Of a DNA stretch of 64,000 nucleotides, positions 56,255 to 64,000 are shown in pieces. The notes beneath the pieces were generated by a model, which saw nothing but the letters and a program-made list of their open reading frames with translations, was not told the origin of the DNA and made no database searches. The translations under genes were made by a program, and so were the position numbers. Origin of the DNA: Candidatus Ruthturnera sp. Tsphm01 (GTDB taxonomy: Bacteria > Pseudomonadota > Gammaproteobacteria > PS1 > Pseudothioglobaceae); the NCBI GenBank assembly GCA_030142985.1, contig CP125320.1, forward strand, positions 935,639 to 999,638, written 5' to 3'. The first letter of the stretch is position 1. Every line of letters starts with the position of its first letter.

Positions 56255-56904
56255 TATTTTTCATCCTCTTTTATATATTTTTTAATAAAAATTATCGTTA
56301 CGATGATTAGTATAAATGTTAACCCCATAGTGCCAAATAGTTTGAAATTAACCCAAGATTCTTCAGTCTGCTGGGCAACAATACAAAGCTGCTCCATCGT
56401 TGTATTTGCACAATCCAACTCTGTCAATTCAATTTTAGAATCAAGTTCAGTGGTAGAAAATAACGTCTCTCTAGCACCTAGAGCAAGATTAACATAGTAG
56501 GCATTAACAATTGCAATACCTGCAAAACCAAGCCCCCATAACCAACTAAGTTGATGCCACACATTTTCTGGCAATTCTAATTCTTTACCCAACATCCTTT
56601 GCAATAAGGTTTTCTTGCCAATCCACATACTTAACCCCAACACAAAAGCAAACACCATATATAGTACACTAACTTTCCACATTAAAAATGCAGGGTCTCT
56701 AAGGGCAAGTGTTACCCCACCTAAAACCACCAATAAACCAAATGTTATTAAATGAATATTTTCAAACTTGCCGGTTCGATGGCGTGCAATCATCATCTGC
56801 AAAAAAGTTGCACCAATCATGGCATAAATTGCCATATACAAACCCATTGTTTTATAAACAACAAAAAATAGAACAATAGGAAAAAAATCAAGTAAAAATT
56901 TCAT
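56254..56904 (-). CDS. yciB: YciB/IspZ-family inner-membrane (septation-type) protein with an insert
   Basis: 216 residues, about 35 longer than E. coli YciB. MKFLLDFFPIVLFFVVYK, the SVLYMVFAFVLGLSMWIGKK helix and LQRMLGKELELPENVWHQLS are family marks; six hydrophobic helices. The extra residues lie between the last two helices (about 150-185: RETLFSTTELDSKIELTELD and onward, with two Cys) and would form a loop. Function in cell-envelope synthesis and division is inferred from the family. It precedes gcvT with 1-bp overlap. Confidence 0.88.
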   Translation of the reverse strand: MKFLLDFFPIVLFFVVYKTMGLYMAIYAMIGATFLQMMIARHRTGKFENIHLITFGLLVVLGGVTLALRDPAFLMWKVSVLYMVFAFVLGLSMWIGKKTLLQRMLGKELELPENVWHQLSWLWGLGFAGIAIVNAYYVNLALGARETLFSTTELDSKIELTELDCANTTMEQLCIVAQQTEESWVNFKLFGTMGLTFILIIVTIIFIKKYIKEDEK

Positions 56905-56907
56905 AAA

Positions 56908-57117
56908 CTACCTCAAACATTGTTTAGAACAAAAAACTTTGTCATCTTGAATGACTGCCTCATTTTCAGGAACATGAACCTTGCAAATGCTACAAGCGAG
57001 CATTTTATTGGTCGATGATTTTTGCTCAATATGATCAACTGGTTTTCTAAACTTTTTTAAAAGCCAAAAGCCCGCCCAAACAAAAAAAACAATAATAATT
57101 AACTTTATAATTCCCAT
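56908..57117 (-). CDS. Small membrane-anchored zinc-ribbon protein (PP0621-like)
   Basis: 69 residues from ATG 57,117. One N-terminal helix (IIKLIIIVFFVWAGFWLL), then a soluble tail with two Cys pairs (CSIC and CSKQC) that can bind zinc: MLACSICKVHVPENEA and VFCSKQCL. A longer upstream start (57,153) lacks similarity and overlaps the tRNA-Leu promoter. Function unknown. It lies 3 bp before yciB. Confidence 0.75.
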   Translation of the reverse strand: MGIIKLIIIVFFVWAGFWLLKKFRKPVDHIEQKSSTNKMLACSICKVHVPENEAVIQDDKVFCSKQCLR

Positions 57118-57139
57118 ACAATTCAACCCTGATAAAAAG

Positions 57140-57168
57140 TGAAATTTTACCAATGCTTAGTATATAAT
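57140..57168 (+). promoter_or_regulatory. Candidate promoter of tRNA-Leu
   Basis: TATAAT at 57,163-57,168 with TGAAAT at 57,140-57,145 as a weak -35 (17-bp spacing), 34 bp upstream of the tRNA. Confidence 0.4.
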
Positions 57169-57201
57169 TTCCTCTTTTTATGTGTCGATAATTCACAAAC
57201 T

Positions 57202-57288
57202 GCCCGGGTGGTGAAATTGGTAGACACACAGGACTTAAAATCCTGCGGCTTCACGGCTGTGCCGGTTCGATTCCGGCCCCGGGCACCA
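57202..57288 (+). tRNA. tRNA-Leu (anticodon TAA)
   Basis: 87 nt with acceptor stem GCCCGGG/CCCGGGC, D-arm GGTGAAATTGGTAGAC, anticodon loop CTTAAAA (TAA), a long class II variable arm (CGGCTTCACGGCTGTG), T-arm GGTTCGATTCC, and encoded CCA. Confidence 0.97.
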
Positions 57289-57770
57289 TATTCCTTTTTC
57301 AGTCTGTTTCAGATTGACCTAAAACCCTTACAGTGCAAGCAGAAAGTCCACTTTATTGTTTCACTACATTTCAGAGTTTTTAACTTCAGACGTTAATTTT
57401 ATTGCTTTATTTTCTTCTTGGTGCCTGTCACCAGTAAGCCTGTGGGCTTACTGGTGGCGATAGCCTCTTTTGCCAGTGTTGCGAGTCAACTCCCTGGAAA
57501 TGGTTGATTTATTTCTATTCATTTTGAGCGACTAACGGGTGTTGCACTTATGATGTGAATTCAAGAACCATGAGTTGGCATAATCTAGTTTTTGCACCCC
57601 AAGGGCAGGATTCGTGCTTCAACGATAAAAGTTACTCGTTGTTTTCTTGGTTTTATTTGTGTCATTATTAACCTTCTTATGTTTTGTATTATAAGGCTAT
57701 CTTTGTGTCCAAGTTTTTTAGACCACTACAGTTTTATAAATTGAAAGAACTTTAACCTTTAACCGAATCA
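57289..57770. other. Gene-free spacer with a hairpin and a possible IS3 end
   Basis: No credible gene over about 480 bp. A perfect 12-bp stem CACCAGTAAGCC with a 4-base loop lies at 57,429-57,456; it has no T-run. On the minus strand, about 57,725-57,618 reads GGTCTAAAAAACTTGGACAC, then a leader and MTQIKPRKQRVTF, which resembles the start of an IS3-family orfA. The rest is unassigned. Confidence 0.45.
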
Positions 57771-57778
57771 GTTATAAT
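57751..57778 (+). promoter_or_regulatory. Candidate promoter of metF
   Basis: TATAAT at 57,773-57,778 with TTTAAC at 57,751-57,756 (16-bp spacing), 33 bp before the metF ATG. Weak -35. Confidence 0.35.
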
Positions 57779-57810
57779 AAGAACGCCTTTATTATGGATG
57801 TATTGCATTA

Positions 57811-58632
57811 ATGAAAATCAGTTTTGAGTTTTTCCCACCTAGAACAAATCAAGGCAAAGAAAAACTAATCAAAGTTAGGCAAAGTTTGAGTGTGGTATCG
57901 CCTGAATACTTTTCAACCACTTTTGGTGCAGGCGGTACAACACAAGATGCAACCTTAGAAACGGCGTTAGATATTCAAAAAAACGACAACATTCCAGCTG
58001 CGCCACATCTATCTTGTATTGGCTCAGAAAAGTCTAACATTGTTAAATTATTAGACAAATACAAATCTGCAAATATCAACCGAATCATTGCATTAAGGGG
58101 TGATATTCCTTCAGGTGTACGTGATATTGGCGATTTTCATTATGCCAATGAATTGGTTGAATTTATCCGATTTGAATACAATAACTACTTCCATATTGAG
58201 GTGGCGGCTTATCCTGAAATGCACCCACAAGCAAAAAATATTGAAAGTGATCTAGCACACTTTGTTAACAAAATCAAAGCAGGTGCTAATGGTGCAATTA
58301 CACAATATTTCTATAATGCTGATGCCTATTTTAGGTTTAGAGATGATGTGCAAAAATTGGGTATAGATATCCCAATCACACCGGGCATTATGCCAATTAC
58401 CAACTACACTCAACTGCTTAATTTTTCTAATATGTGTGGCGCGCAAATTCCAAAATGGATTTTAGAACGACTCAAACTTTACGAAAACAATCTAGAATCA
58501 CTTAATGACTTTGGCTTTGATGTTGTTGCTAATTTGTGTCAAACACTTAAAAGCCAAGGTGTAGATAATTTTCATTTTTATTCAATGAATCGTGCAGAGC
58601 CCTCTCTTAAGTTAGCAAAAAACATCCTCTAA
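57811..58632 (+). CDS. metF: 5,10-methylenetetrahydrofolate reductase
   Basis: 273 residues, normal size for the bacterial single-domain enzyme. MKISFEFFPPRTNQGKEKL, TTFGAGGTTQDATLE, RIIALRGDIP, EVAAYPEMHPQA and FHFYSMNRAEPS line the FAD/folate barrel. It makes 5-methyl-THF for methionine synthesis. The stop abuts the end of the convergent hypothetical gene. Confidence 0.96.
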   Translation: MKISFEFFPPRTNQGKEKLIKVRQSLSVVSPEYFSTTFGAGGTTQDATLETALDIQKNDNIPAAPHLSCIGSEKSNIVKLLDKYKSANINRIIALRGDIPSGVRDIGDFHYANELVEFIRFEYNNYFHIEVAAYPEMHPQAKNIESDLAHFVNKIKAGANGAITQYFYNADAYFRFRDDVQKLGIDIPITPGIMPITNYTQLLNFSNMCGAQIPKWILERLKLYENNLESLNDFGFDVVANLCQTLKSQGVDNFHFYSMNRAEPSLKLAKNIL

Positions 58633-59016
58633 CTATTTAACTATGGATTTAATTCTTTCAAGATATATCAAAGAATAAGGCACTGTTCTGTTCTTGGTAG
58701 ATAAACGATTATCAATATTAACTATTTGAACAAGTCTCCACCCATCGTTATAAAATGCTTCAAAAGTCCCTGTTCTAATATTGGCTCCAATATCACATAA
58801 TAATTTACTATTAACACTAGGTAAATGATAATAGACTGGGTTCTTTTTAACTTTGGTATTTACTGAACAAACTGCCAATTCATATTGAATTTTAACTGGG
58901 CTTGGTTTTTTAATGGTAATAGCCTCAGTTTTTAATGACTTGTCTTCAGTGTCAAAAAATCCTGAAAATGATAGAACAGGGAATAAAACCCAAACAATTA
59001 ATAATTTTTTTATCAT
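58633..59016 (-). CDS. Exported hypothetical protein
   Basis: 127 residues. A signal peptide (MIKKLLIVWVLFPVLSFSG) is followed by a basic tail and a small domain with two Cys (AVCSVNT, KLLCDIG) and FEAFYNDGWRLVQIV that resembles an SH3-like fold. Function unknown. Convergent with metF: both end within 1 bp of each other. Confidence 0.55.
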   Translation of the reverse strand: MIKKLLIVWVLFPVLSFSGFFDTEDKSLKTEAITIKKPSPVKIQYELAVCSVNTKVKKNPVYYHLPSVNSKLLCDIGANIRTGTFEAFYNDGWRLVQIVNIDNRLSTKNRTVPYSLIYLERIKSIVK

Positions 59017-59029
59017 TAGAAATCTTAAT

Positions 59030-59060
59030 AAAAAAATAGCCTAATTAAAGGCTTTTTTTA
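59030..59060 (-). terminator. Probable terminator downstream of the autotransporter remnant
   Basis: AGCCT-AATTAA-AGGCT stem flanked by A6 and T7, 21 bp past the stop of the anchor-domain remnant. Confidence 0.6.
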
Positions 59061-59080
59061 TAATTGGCAAAGTTTAAAAA

Positions 59081-59368
59081 TTAAAACGCCCAGCCAATAC
59101 CAGCTGAACCAGCATTAACAGAGTTGCTACCTTCACCTGATTGGGCGCCTTTAATACTATAAGTCAAATTATTTTCATTATCATGGTAAGAAATACCAAG
59201 AGCAATTGCATTCTGACCATTAAACCTGCCAATACCCAATCCTATTGAACCTTGACCATTAAATGCTTGTGGAATACCGTCCATTGCCATACTCATAGAG
59301 ACACCTTTATTGACTTTATCTAATTGACGGAAGTTAACTGCGTCAAACTCAGCAGCACCATCAGCAAC
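59081..59368 (-). pseudogene. Trimeric autotransporter (YadA-type) membrane-anchor remnant
   Basis: The frame reads ADGAAEFDAVNFRQLDKVNK, then the anchor GIPQAFNGQGSIGLGIGRFN, AIALGISYHDNENNLTYSIK and SVNAGSAGIGWAF. These are the stalk end and the four-strand outer-membrane anchor of a trimeric adhesin. The stop and terminator are intact, but everything upstream (signal peptide, head, stalk) is missing; the frame enters unrelated sequence near 59,370. It is the 3' scar of a lost adhesin gene. Confidence 0.8.
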
Positions 59369-59618
59369 GCAATAAAATTTAAAAAAACTCAGACAACTAT
59401 CGATTAATAATTTCAGCCAATAATTGTTGATATTGTTGTTGGATGCTAGTATTGTAAATTGAGTATTGTTTTAGAAAGGCTTGATTTTTATTTTTGTGTT
59501 GTATAAAATTGGTTTTGTGTTTAGTTAATGCGTCTTCTAAGGCTAAAACACCTTTATGTGCGTCGAAATTAGGGTAAAAATATCCAACCCCTTGAAGAAA
59601 TTCAGAATTGTGTACTAA

Positions 59619-60910
59619 GGGCACCTCTAAAAACCCAAACATAAAAAATAGCGTTTTTCAACAACAAAACCCCATATAAATACTACTACAAAAGCATCTA
59701 AAGTAAAATAAACCTTATATATATTTTTAAAAACAAGGCAACAACAATGGGATTATTTGACTACGAATTCAGACTAGAAGAAATCAATAAAAAACAACCG
59801 CCTTTACAAAAGTTAAACACAGTGATAGATTGGGAGTTGTTTAGAAAACCCATAGAAAAAGCCTTAGCCGTTCAAGCCAAAGCTCCTGGTGGTAGACCAG
59901 CTTTTGACAAGTTGATGATGTTCAAGATACTCATCTTACAACGCTACTACAACCTATCTGACGAACAATGCGAGTTCCAAATCAAAGACCGCCTATCTTT
60001 TATGGATTTCTTAGACATCAATCTTCACGATAAAGTCCCAGATGAAAACACTATTTGGCACTTTAAAGAAAAACTCAAAGATAAAAATCTAAGTCAAACC
60101 CTGTTTGGTTTATTTACAGACAAACTCAGCGAACAAGGTGTTATTGCTAAGACAGGCTCTATGGTTGATGCCTCGTTTGTTAATGTTCCAAAGCAACGCA
60201 ATAGTAAAGATGATAATGACACAATCAAGGCGGGCAGCGTGCCGATTAAGTTTGGCAAAAACAAACACAAATTATCTCAAAAAGACACCGATGCTCGCTG
60301 GGCTAAAAAGAATCAAGAAACCCATTTTGGTTATAAAAACCATGTTAATGTCGATAAGTACAGCAAACTGATTAATAAATACTGCGTCAGCTCTGCCAGC
60401 AAACACGATTCACAATTACTTAAGGATTTGGTGGATAAAGACGATGTGCAGCTTTACGCCGACAGTGCTTATTGCTCACAAGATATTGAGCGTTATTTGC
60501 AAAGCATAAAATGTAAATCACAAATACATGAAAAAGGAGTAAGGGGTAATCCACTTAGTGGACAACAAAAAGCCAACAATCAAAAGAAATCTAAAACCAG
60601 AGTACGAGTAGAGCATGTATTTGGTTTTATGACTAATTCAATGCATGACGGGTTGCATATGCGTCAAATTGGTAAAGAAAGAATCATGTCTTGTATTGGG
60701 TTATTGAACTTGACTTATAATCTGTTCAGATATGAACAGATTATAAGGCTGAAAATAAGTTAAAACACCTAAAAAATGGTGAGTGTCGGTAGTAAAAAAA
60801 TGTGAAACAGGTTTAAGAATATTTAAGAAATATGGAGCAAATTTGATTTGAAAATTTAAAAAAATTGGGTTAGATTTTTTGGTGTTATAATGAGGTTTTT
60901 AGAGGTGCCC
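59619..60910 (+). mobile_element. IS5-family insertion sequence of a second type (1292 bp)
   Basis: Inverted ends GGGCACCTCTAAAAACC at 59,619 and its complement ending at 60,910, flanked by TAA on both sides (59,616-59,618 and 60,911-60,913). The 3-bp TNA-type target fits the IS1031/IS427 branch. It is unrelated at its ends to the GAGACC family. One copy only in the window. Confidence 0.92.
59747..60763 (+). CDS. IS5-family transposase (second type)
   Basis: 338 residues. N-terminal DUF772-like domain (GGRPAFDKLMMFKILILQRY and DEQCEFQIKDRLSFMDFL), then the DDE core: GSMVDASFVNVPK (first Asp), VQLYADSAYCSQD (second Asp) and TRVRVEHVFGFM (Glu). Intact. It is clearly different in sequence from the transposase at 616 and 30,296. 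Confidence 0.95.
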   Translation: MGLFDYEFRLEEINKKQPPLQKLNTVIDWELFRKPIEKALAVQAKAPGGRPAFDKLMMFKILILQRYYNLSDEQCEFQIKDRLSFMDFLDINLHDKVPDENTIWHFKEKLKDKNLSQTLFGLFTDKLSEQGVIAKTGSMVDASFVNVPKQRNSKDDNDTIKAGSVPIKFGKNKHKLSQKDTDARWAKKNQETHFGYKNHVNVDKYSKLINKYCVSSASKHDSQLLKDLVDKDDVQLYADSAYCSQDIERYLQSIKCKSQIHEKGVRGNPLSGQQKANNQKKSKTRVRVEHVFGFMTNSMHDGLHMRQIGKERIMSCIGLLNLTYNLFRYEQIIRLKIS

Positions 60911-61893
60911 TAAGGGAATATTATTATAAAGCGCCTCCAAAGAAAGATAATTCAACCCATTGTTCCAATGGTGTGAAAGAAGTATGTCAGGATGAGAAAA
61001 CACATTATCAAACTTACAACGTCCAGAGAAAAAAACTTTATCTTGAACAACACTGGCATTAAGGCCGGGCATATTGGTAACAATATTATTCAATAGATAA
61101 GACTTATCCTTAATATGAGCACCATTAACAATAAAGGCCTGGTTAAAACTGTTGGGATTTTTGCGATAAAGTGCTTCAATAATGGTTATGGGAATTAGTG
61201 CATTTTTAACGACACTAATATTAGGCTCCATAACATAAATATTAGGTTTTTTTCTAAAGTCTTTTTTGCTGAATTTTTTGCTTTTAATAAACTTTGAATT
61301 CCAAACAAAGGGCATTACACTGGCTTGAGCGCTATGTAAAATTTCTAAATAACTTTGATGGTAAGCATGGTGAGGTGATATCCAAATATAATCAATGCCT
61401 TTTGCAATATGCTGAAAACCTACATTTTCTTCGTTTTTATATAAAATATTCTCCATGTCTATAATTAGTGAATTGCCATAATGAATGGAGATGGTTTTTG
61501 CGCCTAATAATTTAATAGCGTTTCTTTGCTTTTTGTCTTGAATTAACCCAGCTTCAAAAAATAAATCTATCGATTGTTGATTTTGTTGGAATTAATTAAG
61601 GGTGCAAATTCTAAATAATTGATTATTATTCAGTGCCAATTTTTGATTTTTTTTAGGTGCATCAGTAACCAAAAATACTTGATGACCCAATAATTCAAAC
61701 AACTCGTAAAGCAGGATAATGTTTTGTGAAATGCCGTTGCTGTATAAATGATTAACATCAATTTTATTACTAATACTAATGGCGATGTTATAATGTGATT
61801 GGCTTGAAGGTAGTGGCATGGCACGACAAGAAAGTTAAATCAGTATGTTATTATATACGCTTGCCTTTTTTGAGTTCAATGAATTAACGGCAA

Positions 61894-62364
61894 TCAATGC
61901 GTCTGTTGATTAATCCAATATTGAAGTTTATGCAAAGGTTCTTTGTCTTGAGCATGGCAGTATTTTTCAAGCATGTTTAAACGATAACCCAATTCTTTAA
62001 ATACCATCTCATAATGTTCATTCCTTAGTTCTTCTTTATAAAGCTTGGATTTAAGTGAGGTGATGCTGCTGATTAATATTTGTTCATTTTTTTGTTTAGC
62101 AGTATCAACTGCACCCGCTTTAATAGCATCAGCTTTGATTTGTTGTATTTTTTGTATATGTATATCTTGTTCTGAATGTAAACTTATTTTAGGATAAGCC
62201 AACCTAATACTGTCCGTTGTTACATACCCCTCATGAGTTTGCAGTTTGCCACAATTGATTTGTGCTTGGATCTGAGTACGACTCACCCCAAGTTTGCGTG
62301 CTGCCTGTGAAACGCTTAATTTTACCACCTTAGCCTCCAAAAAATCATCAAAGATAGTTGACAA
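61894..62364 (-). CDS. Hypothetical helix-turn-helix/coiled-coil protein
   Basis: 156 residues. The N-terminus has a helix-turn-helix pattern (KLSVSQAARKLGVSRTQIQA, about residues 15-35) with following beta strands (LQTHEGYVTTDSIRLAYP), as in small winged HTH or excisionase-like proteins. The rest is helical and charged with a probable coiled coil. It starts 1 bp after hemD and may be co-transcribed. No known function. Confidence 0.6.
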   Translation of the reverse strand: MSTIFDDFLEAKVVKLSVSQAARKLGVSRTQIQAQINCGKLQTHEGYVTTDSIRLAYPKISLHSEQDIHIQKIQQIKADAIKAGAVDTAKQKNEQILISSITSLKSKLYKEELRNEHYEMVFKELGYRLNMLEKYCHAQDKEPLHKLQYWINQQTH

Positions 62365-62365
62365 A

Positions 62366-63112
62366 TTAACTAGGTTTTACCGGTTTGTCAAGTGTATTAA
62401 GGCTTATTAATACTGAAATAATGCCATTATCACTAGTATTCGGTGCAACCAATACTTTGTCAAATCCAATTGAATTAGCATAAGCCTTTATTCTGTCACT
62501 TAAAACCACTAATAAATAGTTTTTAAGCTTATCAATATCAATAATTTGGCTGGATATCTCCAATAATGATTTCATGCCATCTATACTGGTAATACTAATA
62601 ACACCTTCATTTCTTGATAAAAATTCATTGAGTGATTGACGGTGTAGAGAACCAATATCATGACTAATACGTTCATACACTTCAACATATTCAACTTGAT
62701 TATCTTGTTTAGTTAAGCCTTGCTTTAGGGTTTCTCTACCGCCTCTACCTCTAAAAATTAAAATCGTTTTATGACACAAGCGATTCACACTATCAAGCGC
62801 CAAAAGTGCTTCACTGGAAGATTTATCCTTAGGAAAATCGTCAATTTTTATATTATTTTTACTCAGTTTTTTAGCAGTAGCACTACCCACTGCAAAAATC
62901 TGGTGATAACTGATTGTTTTAAGAATTCTTAAGCCGTATTCAACAGCATTGGCGCTAATAAAGATAACCACATCATAATGATTCTTTTCTGCCTTGGTAT
63001 CAATAGGATTAAGTTTTAATGTTGGGAACAAAAGTGGTTTATTGCCACTTTTAACTACCATAAACTGTAATTCTTCTACTTGTAGTAGTGGTCTAGTCAA
63101 TAATACATTCAC
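62366..63112 (-). CDS. hemD: Uroporphyrinogen-III synthase
   Basis: 248 residues. MNVLLTRPLLQVEELQFM at the start, VIFISANAVEYGLRIL, AVGSATAKKL, FRGRGGRETL and the weak C-terminal lobe ending in NTSDNGIISVLISL match HemD, which is a poorly conserved family. It cyclises hydroxymethylbilane on the haem/sirohaem path, consistent with local cytochromes c. 3 bp after an uncharacterised gene. Confidence 0.88.
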   Translation of the reverse strand: MNVLLTRPLLQVEELQFMVVKSGNKPLLFPTLKLNPIDTKAEKNHYDVVIFISANAVEYGLRILKTISYHQIFAVGSATAKKLSKNNIKIDDFPKDKSSSEALLALDSVNRLCHKTILIFRGRGGRETLKQGLTKQDNQVEYVEVYERISHDIGSLHRQSLNEFLSRNEGVISITSIDGMKSLLEISSQIIDIDKLKNYLLVVLSDRIKAYANSIGFDKVLVAPNTSDNGIISVLISLNTLDKPVKPS

Positions 63113-63115
63113 TAA

Positions 63116-63709
63116 CTAAAACCCTAATATTTCGGCAATAATTCGTATTTTATTCAACGTTTCACTTTCTACATGCTTGTAAATAAGTACAGTTTTAGTA
63201 TTAACAAGCGATACATCTTGCAAAAAATCCCTAATTTTCTTTTCATCCAAAACGTTAGAAGTGTAAAGAATGGGTAATTGATTAAAATGCAAATATTTAT
63301 TTGCGATTAACTTAGTATTTAAATCAAGTTTTAGTTTTTTATTAGACTGGAAGCATAATTGGTAATCACTTAATATCGCCATTACTTCATCGCTTGGTTG
63401 CTCATCAAGTTCACAAAATAAGTTAAATTGAGACCGATATTGATAGATTGGTTTAAGTTTTGATGTAAGTTGAACTGCGTCTAATAATTGCGCTTGTTCA
63501 ATGGATATAACCAATTCAAACATTTCATCAGAGTCTTCTAATTCTGTAAATATTTGCTCAAGGTCTTCTTCAGTGTCAATTTTTAACGCCAAAGCTTTGA
63601 ATAAAGTTGAGTAATAATCAAAACGCCACTCACTAGGCAAATCATCGGGGTAAAAATCATCAAGTAAATCTAAACCACTACGGCCAATTAAGAATTCTGT
63701 TTTGTTCAT
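63116..63709 (-). CDS. Uncharacterised protein, possibly a degenerate DUF72 relative
   Basis: 197 residues, acidic. The N-terminus IGRSGLDLLDDFYPDDLPSE followed by YYSTLF recalls the start of DUF72 proteins (GCSGW...FYP..LP...YY), but the usual GWSY and catalytic-like residues are not present and the rest does not obviously match. 3 bp upstream of hemD, so co-transcription is likely. Confidence 0.55.
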   Translation of the reverse strand: MNKTEFLIGRSGLDLLDDFYPDDLPSEWRFDYYSTLFKALALKIDTEEDLEQIFTELEDSDEMFELVISIEQAQLLDAVQLTSKLKPIYQYRSQFNLFCELDEQPSDEVMAILSDYQLCFQSNKKLKLDLNTKLIANKYLHFNQLPILYTSNVLDEKKIRDFLQDVSLVNTKTVLIYKHVESETLNKIRIIAEILGF

Positions 63710-63768
63710 TTGGGTTTATATGTCTTTATAATGAGTGAAAGTTTTATACAAAGATCTCTTTATTAATT

Positions 63769-64000
63769 ATGCTGGATATTCTACTACCAATTATTGCCTT
63801 ATTATCAGGATTTGTACTTTTAATTTGGAGTGCGGATGAATTCACTGAAAATGGGGCAAAAATTGCCAATATCTTTAAAATATCACCACTCATTATTGGA
63901 TTAATTATTTTTGGATTTGGTACCAGTGCGCCTGAAATGCTAGTGTCAGCACTTGCTGCTATAGAAGGCAATACAGGACTTAGTATTGGCAATGCCATTG
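63769..64000 (+). CDS. Calcium/sodium antiporter (CaCA family), N-terminal part
   Basis: 77 codons are in the window; the gene continues past the right edge. Two membrane helices (LPIIALLSGFVLLIWSADEF and LIIGLIIFGFGTSAPEMLVS) surround the alpha-1 repeat motif GFGTSAPEMLVS, with the ion-binding Glu. YrbG-like exchanger. Divergent from the hemD operon. Confidence 0.9.
   Translation, partial: MLDILLPIIALLSGFVLLIWSADEFTENGAKIANIFKISPLIIGLIIFGFGTSAPEMLVSALAAIEGNTGLSIGNAI

Larger units (their letters stand above)
59397..61819 (-). pseudogene. DUF2827-like (glycosyltransferase-fold) gene broken by IS5-family element and a stop codon
   Basis: Starts MPLPSSQSHYNIAISISNK and SNGISQNIILLYELFELLGH. 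An in-frame TAA at 61,592-61,594 interrupts it after RICTLN, but the same frame continues through FQQNQQSIDLFFEAGLIQD, DIMENILYK-type residues, WISPHHAYHQSYLEILHSAQ to LSLEALYNNIPL, where the IS lies (59,619-60,910). After the IS the frame resumes VHNSEFLQGVGYFYPNFDAH and ends EIINR. Removing the IS and one TAA duplication gives YNNIPLVHNSEF without loss. The HNS and YYP-type block resembles DUF2827. Role in surface glycan is inferred from the fold and other sugar genes. Confidence 0.8.

Noticed and set aside
63744..63998. Minus-strand frame of 84 codons at the right edge
   Set aside because: The plus strand encodes a clear CaCA antiporter with its alpha repeat; the minus frame is a shadow.

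Overview
The window looks like a chromosomal segment of an AT-rich gammaproteobacterium. Gene orders such as tig-clpP-clpX-lon, rplM-rpsI, ppiB-lpxH, clpS-clpA, fabD-fabG and yibN-grxC-gpsA match that class. Low GC, short spacers, many 1-11 bp gene overlaps, c-type cytochromes, a large type-I-secreted adhesin and heavy insertion-sequence (IS) load suggest a host-associated sulfur-oxidiser such as a bivalve thiotrophic (SUP05/Thioglobus-like) symbiont. That taxonomic placement is inference.

Layout. 1-146 is the start of glyA. 147-14,720 is accessory: an IS5 copy, two inverted IS256 copies carrying the same two frameshifts, several IS3 fragments, a 1257-residue BapA-like repeat adhesin, an integrase stub next to tRNA-Pro, and a small housekeeping island (moeB, msrA, alkD-like, yqfO-like, AI-2E-type permease). 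14,872-21,690 is a proteostasis cluster on the minus strand (tig, clpP, clpX, hflX, lon). 21,808-23,170 holds two cytochromes c with cytochrome debris between them. 23,252-26,315 is engB plus a RecB/AddB-like repair nuclease. 26,359-27,563 is an IS407-type IS3 element, followed by a MITE with its own target duplication. 28,240-29,078 is rplM-rpsI. 29,162-37,795 is a long minus-strand run (bax, an IS-broken phosphatase, gpsA, grxC, rhodanese, trpG/pabA, cmoA, ubiC, recG, ridA).

38,052-40,934 is a cell-surface glycosyltransferase cluster that decays into pseudogenes. 40,967-56,904 is core: glnS, surE, clpA, clpS, lptG, guaA, tadA, fabG, fabD, rpmA, rplU, ppiB, lpxH, an RNase II-family gene, gcvH, gcvT and yciB. 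tRNA-Leu and metF follow. 58,633-61,819 is again degenerate: a trimeric-autotransporter anchor remnant and a DUF2827-like gene broken by another IS5-family element and a stop codon. The window ends with hemD, two uncharacterised genes and the start of a Ca/Na antiporter.

Themes. (1) Proteolysis and folding genes are unusually concentrated (tig, clpP, clpX, lon, clpA, clpS, hflX). (2) One-carbon/glycine genes recur (glyA, gcvT, gcvH, metF). (3) Surface genes are the ones being gained and lost: adhesin repeats, autotransporter stub, LPS glycosyltransferases. (4) One IS5 family and its MITEs share GAGACCTTTG termini and make 5-bp target duplications; they disrupt or re-terminate several genes, and some insertions can be undone on paper base by base.
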